Assembly: GCA_028288365.1 (NCBI GenBank)
Contig: JAQBNU010000053.1
Span: forward strand, 1 to 32,525
Direction: 5' to 3'
DNA from: Chitinophagaceae bacterium
GTDB lineage: Bacteria; Bacteroidota; Bacteroidia; Cytophagales; Cytophagaceae
Length of the DNA: 32,525 bases
This document shows positions 31,168-32,525 of the stretch, one piece after another. A program made the position numbers and the translations under genes. Within the stretch, counting starts at the first letter, position 1. The number at the start of each line of letters is the position of its first letter. Under the pieces are notes generated by a model. The model saw only the letters and a program-made list of their open reading frames with translations. It ran no database searches and was not told the origin of the DNA.

Positions 31168-31860
31168 TTACTCTACAATACGAATGCCATTTAAATCTGT
31201 GGTCAGTATTTCGCTCATGTAATCGAGGAACGGTCTCATGTGCTGAAAGCTATCGGCTACTTTTTTATGGAAGTTGGGATGCAATACTTCTTCATCTGAA
31301 AACTCGATCTTTAGAATAAATTGTTTGAAGCGAAGGAAGTCTATTGCCGGATGATCGGCAGTATATCCTCTTGGTGCGGTCTTCACTTGTTCACCTCGAA
31401 TTTCTCCAAAGACTTTTTTAAAAGGTTTCGATTTCACGATGTGAGTCAATGGATCCAGATCAGCGGCAATTTGTTGGCGAATATGATTCAGGTCTTGTGT
31501 ATTGGGTCCCCAGAAACCTCCCGCCACAAAAGAACTACCCGGTTGTATGTGCAAATAATAACCACCTCTTCTCCATGCCGTGGCTCTTCTGAATCCTGCG
31601 CCAAGATTCAACTTGTAAGGAGACTTGTCTTTGGAAAAACGCACGTCGTTGTAAATGCGGTACAAACTTCTTTTACCTGTAGGGGTTTCGATGTCGTCGT
31701 GTTTTTTTAGTTCGGCCAATACCGCATCCGAAAACAGAATCATTTCACCGAAAGCTTTTTCATAATCGCCTTTGTGTTCGGCAAACCAGGTGCGGTCGTT
31801 GTTCTTTTTTATTTTTTTTAAGAAAGAAAGCGGCAGCGATAAGTTATAAGTAGACTTCAT
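31168..31860 (-). CDS. DUF2461 domain protein
   Basis: The 230-residue product fits DUF2461 (TIGR02453): FLKKIKKNNDRTWFAEHKGDYEKAF at the start, then SLYRIYNDVRFSKDKSPYKLNLGAGFRRA, GYYLHIQPGSSFVAGGFWGPN and RGYTADHPAIDFLRFKQFILKIEFSDEEV. The family function is unknown to me. It lies between an SDR gene 33 bases upstream and the phosphoglycerate mutase 23 bases downstream on the same strand, so co-transcription is likely. No signal or membrane segment is seen; the protein should be cytoplasmic. Confidence 0.92.
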   Translation of the reverse strand: MKSTYNLSLPLSFLKKIKKNNDRTWFAEHKGDYEKAFGEMILFSDAVLAELKKHDDIETPTGKRSLYRIYNDVRFSKDKSPYKLNLGAGFRRATAWRRGGYYLHIQPGSSFVAGGFWGPNTQDLNHIRQQIAADLDPLTHIVKSKPFKKVFGEIRGEQVKTAPRGYTADHPAIDFLRFKQFILKIEFSDEEVLHPNFHKKVADSFQHMRPFLDYMSEILTTDLNGIRIVE

Positions 31861-31893
31861 GGAATGGAAGGATAGAGAAATAAAAGAAGTGGA

Positions 31894-32525
31894 TTATGAT
31901 TTTGGGTTGTCTGCCCATACGGTCGTTTCTTCCCAGGTGTCAAAATCTTTTTTCAGTTGTTCGAGTTTAAGACGAGCACCTTTTAAGGCGGCTTCTCCCA
32001 ACAACAAACGGAGTGGAGGTGTAGCAGACTCTACGGCTTTTACAATCGCTTGTGCCGCGCGCGCGGGATCACCAGGCTGATTGCCGCTGTATGCGCGTAG
32101 CGTATTTTTGTTGGCGCCCGCTGTATTGGCATAATCGTCAATTACAATAGAACTGTTGTTGGCAGAGCGTCCTGCCCAATCTGTGCGGAATCCACTTGGT
32201 GCTACGATGGTAACGTGTATACCAAGAGGAGCAGTTTCTTTTGATAGGGATTCTGACAATCCATCTACGGCAAATTTAGTCGCGTTATAAAAGCCAACAG
32301 CAGGGAAGCCTACCAATCCACCGATGGAGGCGATGTTGACGATGTGTCCGCTTTTCTGAGTACGCATCACAGGCAATACTTCCTGAATCATTTTAGATAA
32401 ACCAAAGAAGTTTATTTCAAACATATGGCGTACAGCTTGTTCTTCACTTTCTTCAATCGCTCCGAAGTAACCGATGCCGGCATTGTTGACAAGGACATCG
32501 ATGCGACCGAATTTTTCTTTGACTT
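31894..32525 (-). CDS. SDR family oxidoreductase, 5' end outside window
   Basis: The frame is open to the right edge, so the N-terminal cofactor-binding end is missing. Translation from the edge reads KEKFGRIDVLVNNAGIGYFGAIEESEEQ, which includes the NNAG motif, so the ATG at 32424 is internal. Later come Ser and Tyr-x-x-x-Lys (IASIGGLVGFPAVGFYNATKFAVDGL) and APSGFRTDWAGRS, the usual classical SDR layout. The C-terminal part (ALKGARLKLEQLKKDFDTWEETTVWADNPKS) fits the larger group of oxidoreductases that act on small ketones or alcohols. It is the first visible gene of a probable operon with DUF2461 and phosphoglycerate mutase. Confidence 0.92.
   Translation of the reverse strand, partial: VKEKFGRIDVLVNNAGIGYFGAIEESEEQAVRHMFEINFFGLSKMIQEVLPVMRTQKSGHIVNIASIGGLVGFPAVGFYNATKFAVDGLSESLSKETAPLGIHVTIVAPSGFRTDWAGRSANNSSIVIDDYANTAGANKNTLRAYSGNQPGDPARAAQAIVKAVESATPPLRLLLGEAALKGARLKLEQLKKDFDTWEETTVWADNPKS

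Noticed and set aside
1..32525. CRISPR array, insertion sequence, integrase or toxin-antitoxin pair
   Set aside because: No spaced direct repeats of CRISPR type, no transposase or integrase motif and no paired small antitoxin-like genes were found.

Overview
The window looks like chromosomal DNA of a Bacteroidota bacterium, most likely in or near the Chitinophagaceae. The evidence is a type IX secretion sorting domain at the end of the first gene, lipoproteins with a Cys-Lys-Lys start after the lipobox, PorT-like beta-barrel, spondin-domain and LtrA proteins, few Shine-Dalgarno sites, and several exact TAnnTTTG promoter elements. Base composition is even and moderately AT-rich. I see no tRNA, rRNA, CRISPR array, transposase or phage gene.

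Layout. 1-5000: the end of a type IX-secreted protein, a zinc-ribbon/coiled-coil protein, and a tight two-gene unit of a TIGR03032-type protein and a TPR protein fused to an OGT-like (GT41) glycosyltransferase. 5000-8760: a repeat-bearing gap, an AhpD-like protein, a 37-residue lipoprotein missed by length cut-offs, a secreted S41 peptidase and an SRPBCC protein. 8800-12200: a flippase-like membrane protein, a small hypothetical gene and a two-copy spondin lipoprotein with a long structured leader. 12385-16743: a redox group (LLM flavin oxidoreductase, AraC regulator, SDR, pirin with a signal-like N-terminus, nitroreductase, receiver-like protein). 16764-16878: a nested inverted-repeat element. 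16969-18414: a membrane GAF/H-box protein with no kinase ATPase domain.

18481-25405: a beta-barrel protein, a coupled SDR and alpha/beta hydrolase pair, a structured gap, a divergent DoxX and HxlR-GNAT locus with a 30-bp palindrome, a decayed second HxlR tail, and three exported proteins of unknown function. 25737-32525: LtrA, a GlxA-like regulator, a small acidic protein, a GH30 glycosidase, a small secreted protein and a minus-strand run of SDR, DUF2461 and phosphoglycerate mutase.

How the genes may work together. The TIGR03032/GT41 pair lies 1 kb downstream of a secreted surface protein, so a cytoplasmic glycosylation module acting on surface or adhesin proteins is the most interesting reading, but it is inferred. 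The flavin, pirin, nitroreductase and HxlR-DoxX genes suggest a response to electrophiles or quinones. Most other genes are single units closed by strong hairpin terminators, several of them bidirectional. The most unusual non-coding signals are the HxlR/DoxX palindrome, the HxlR remnant, the nested repeat with a relative that supplies the tail of an AraC protein, and the 5' leader of the spondin gene.
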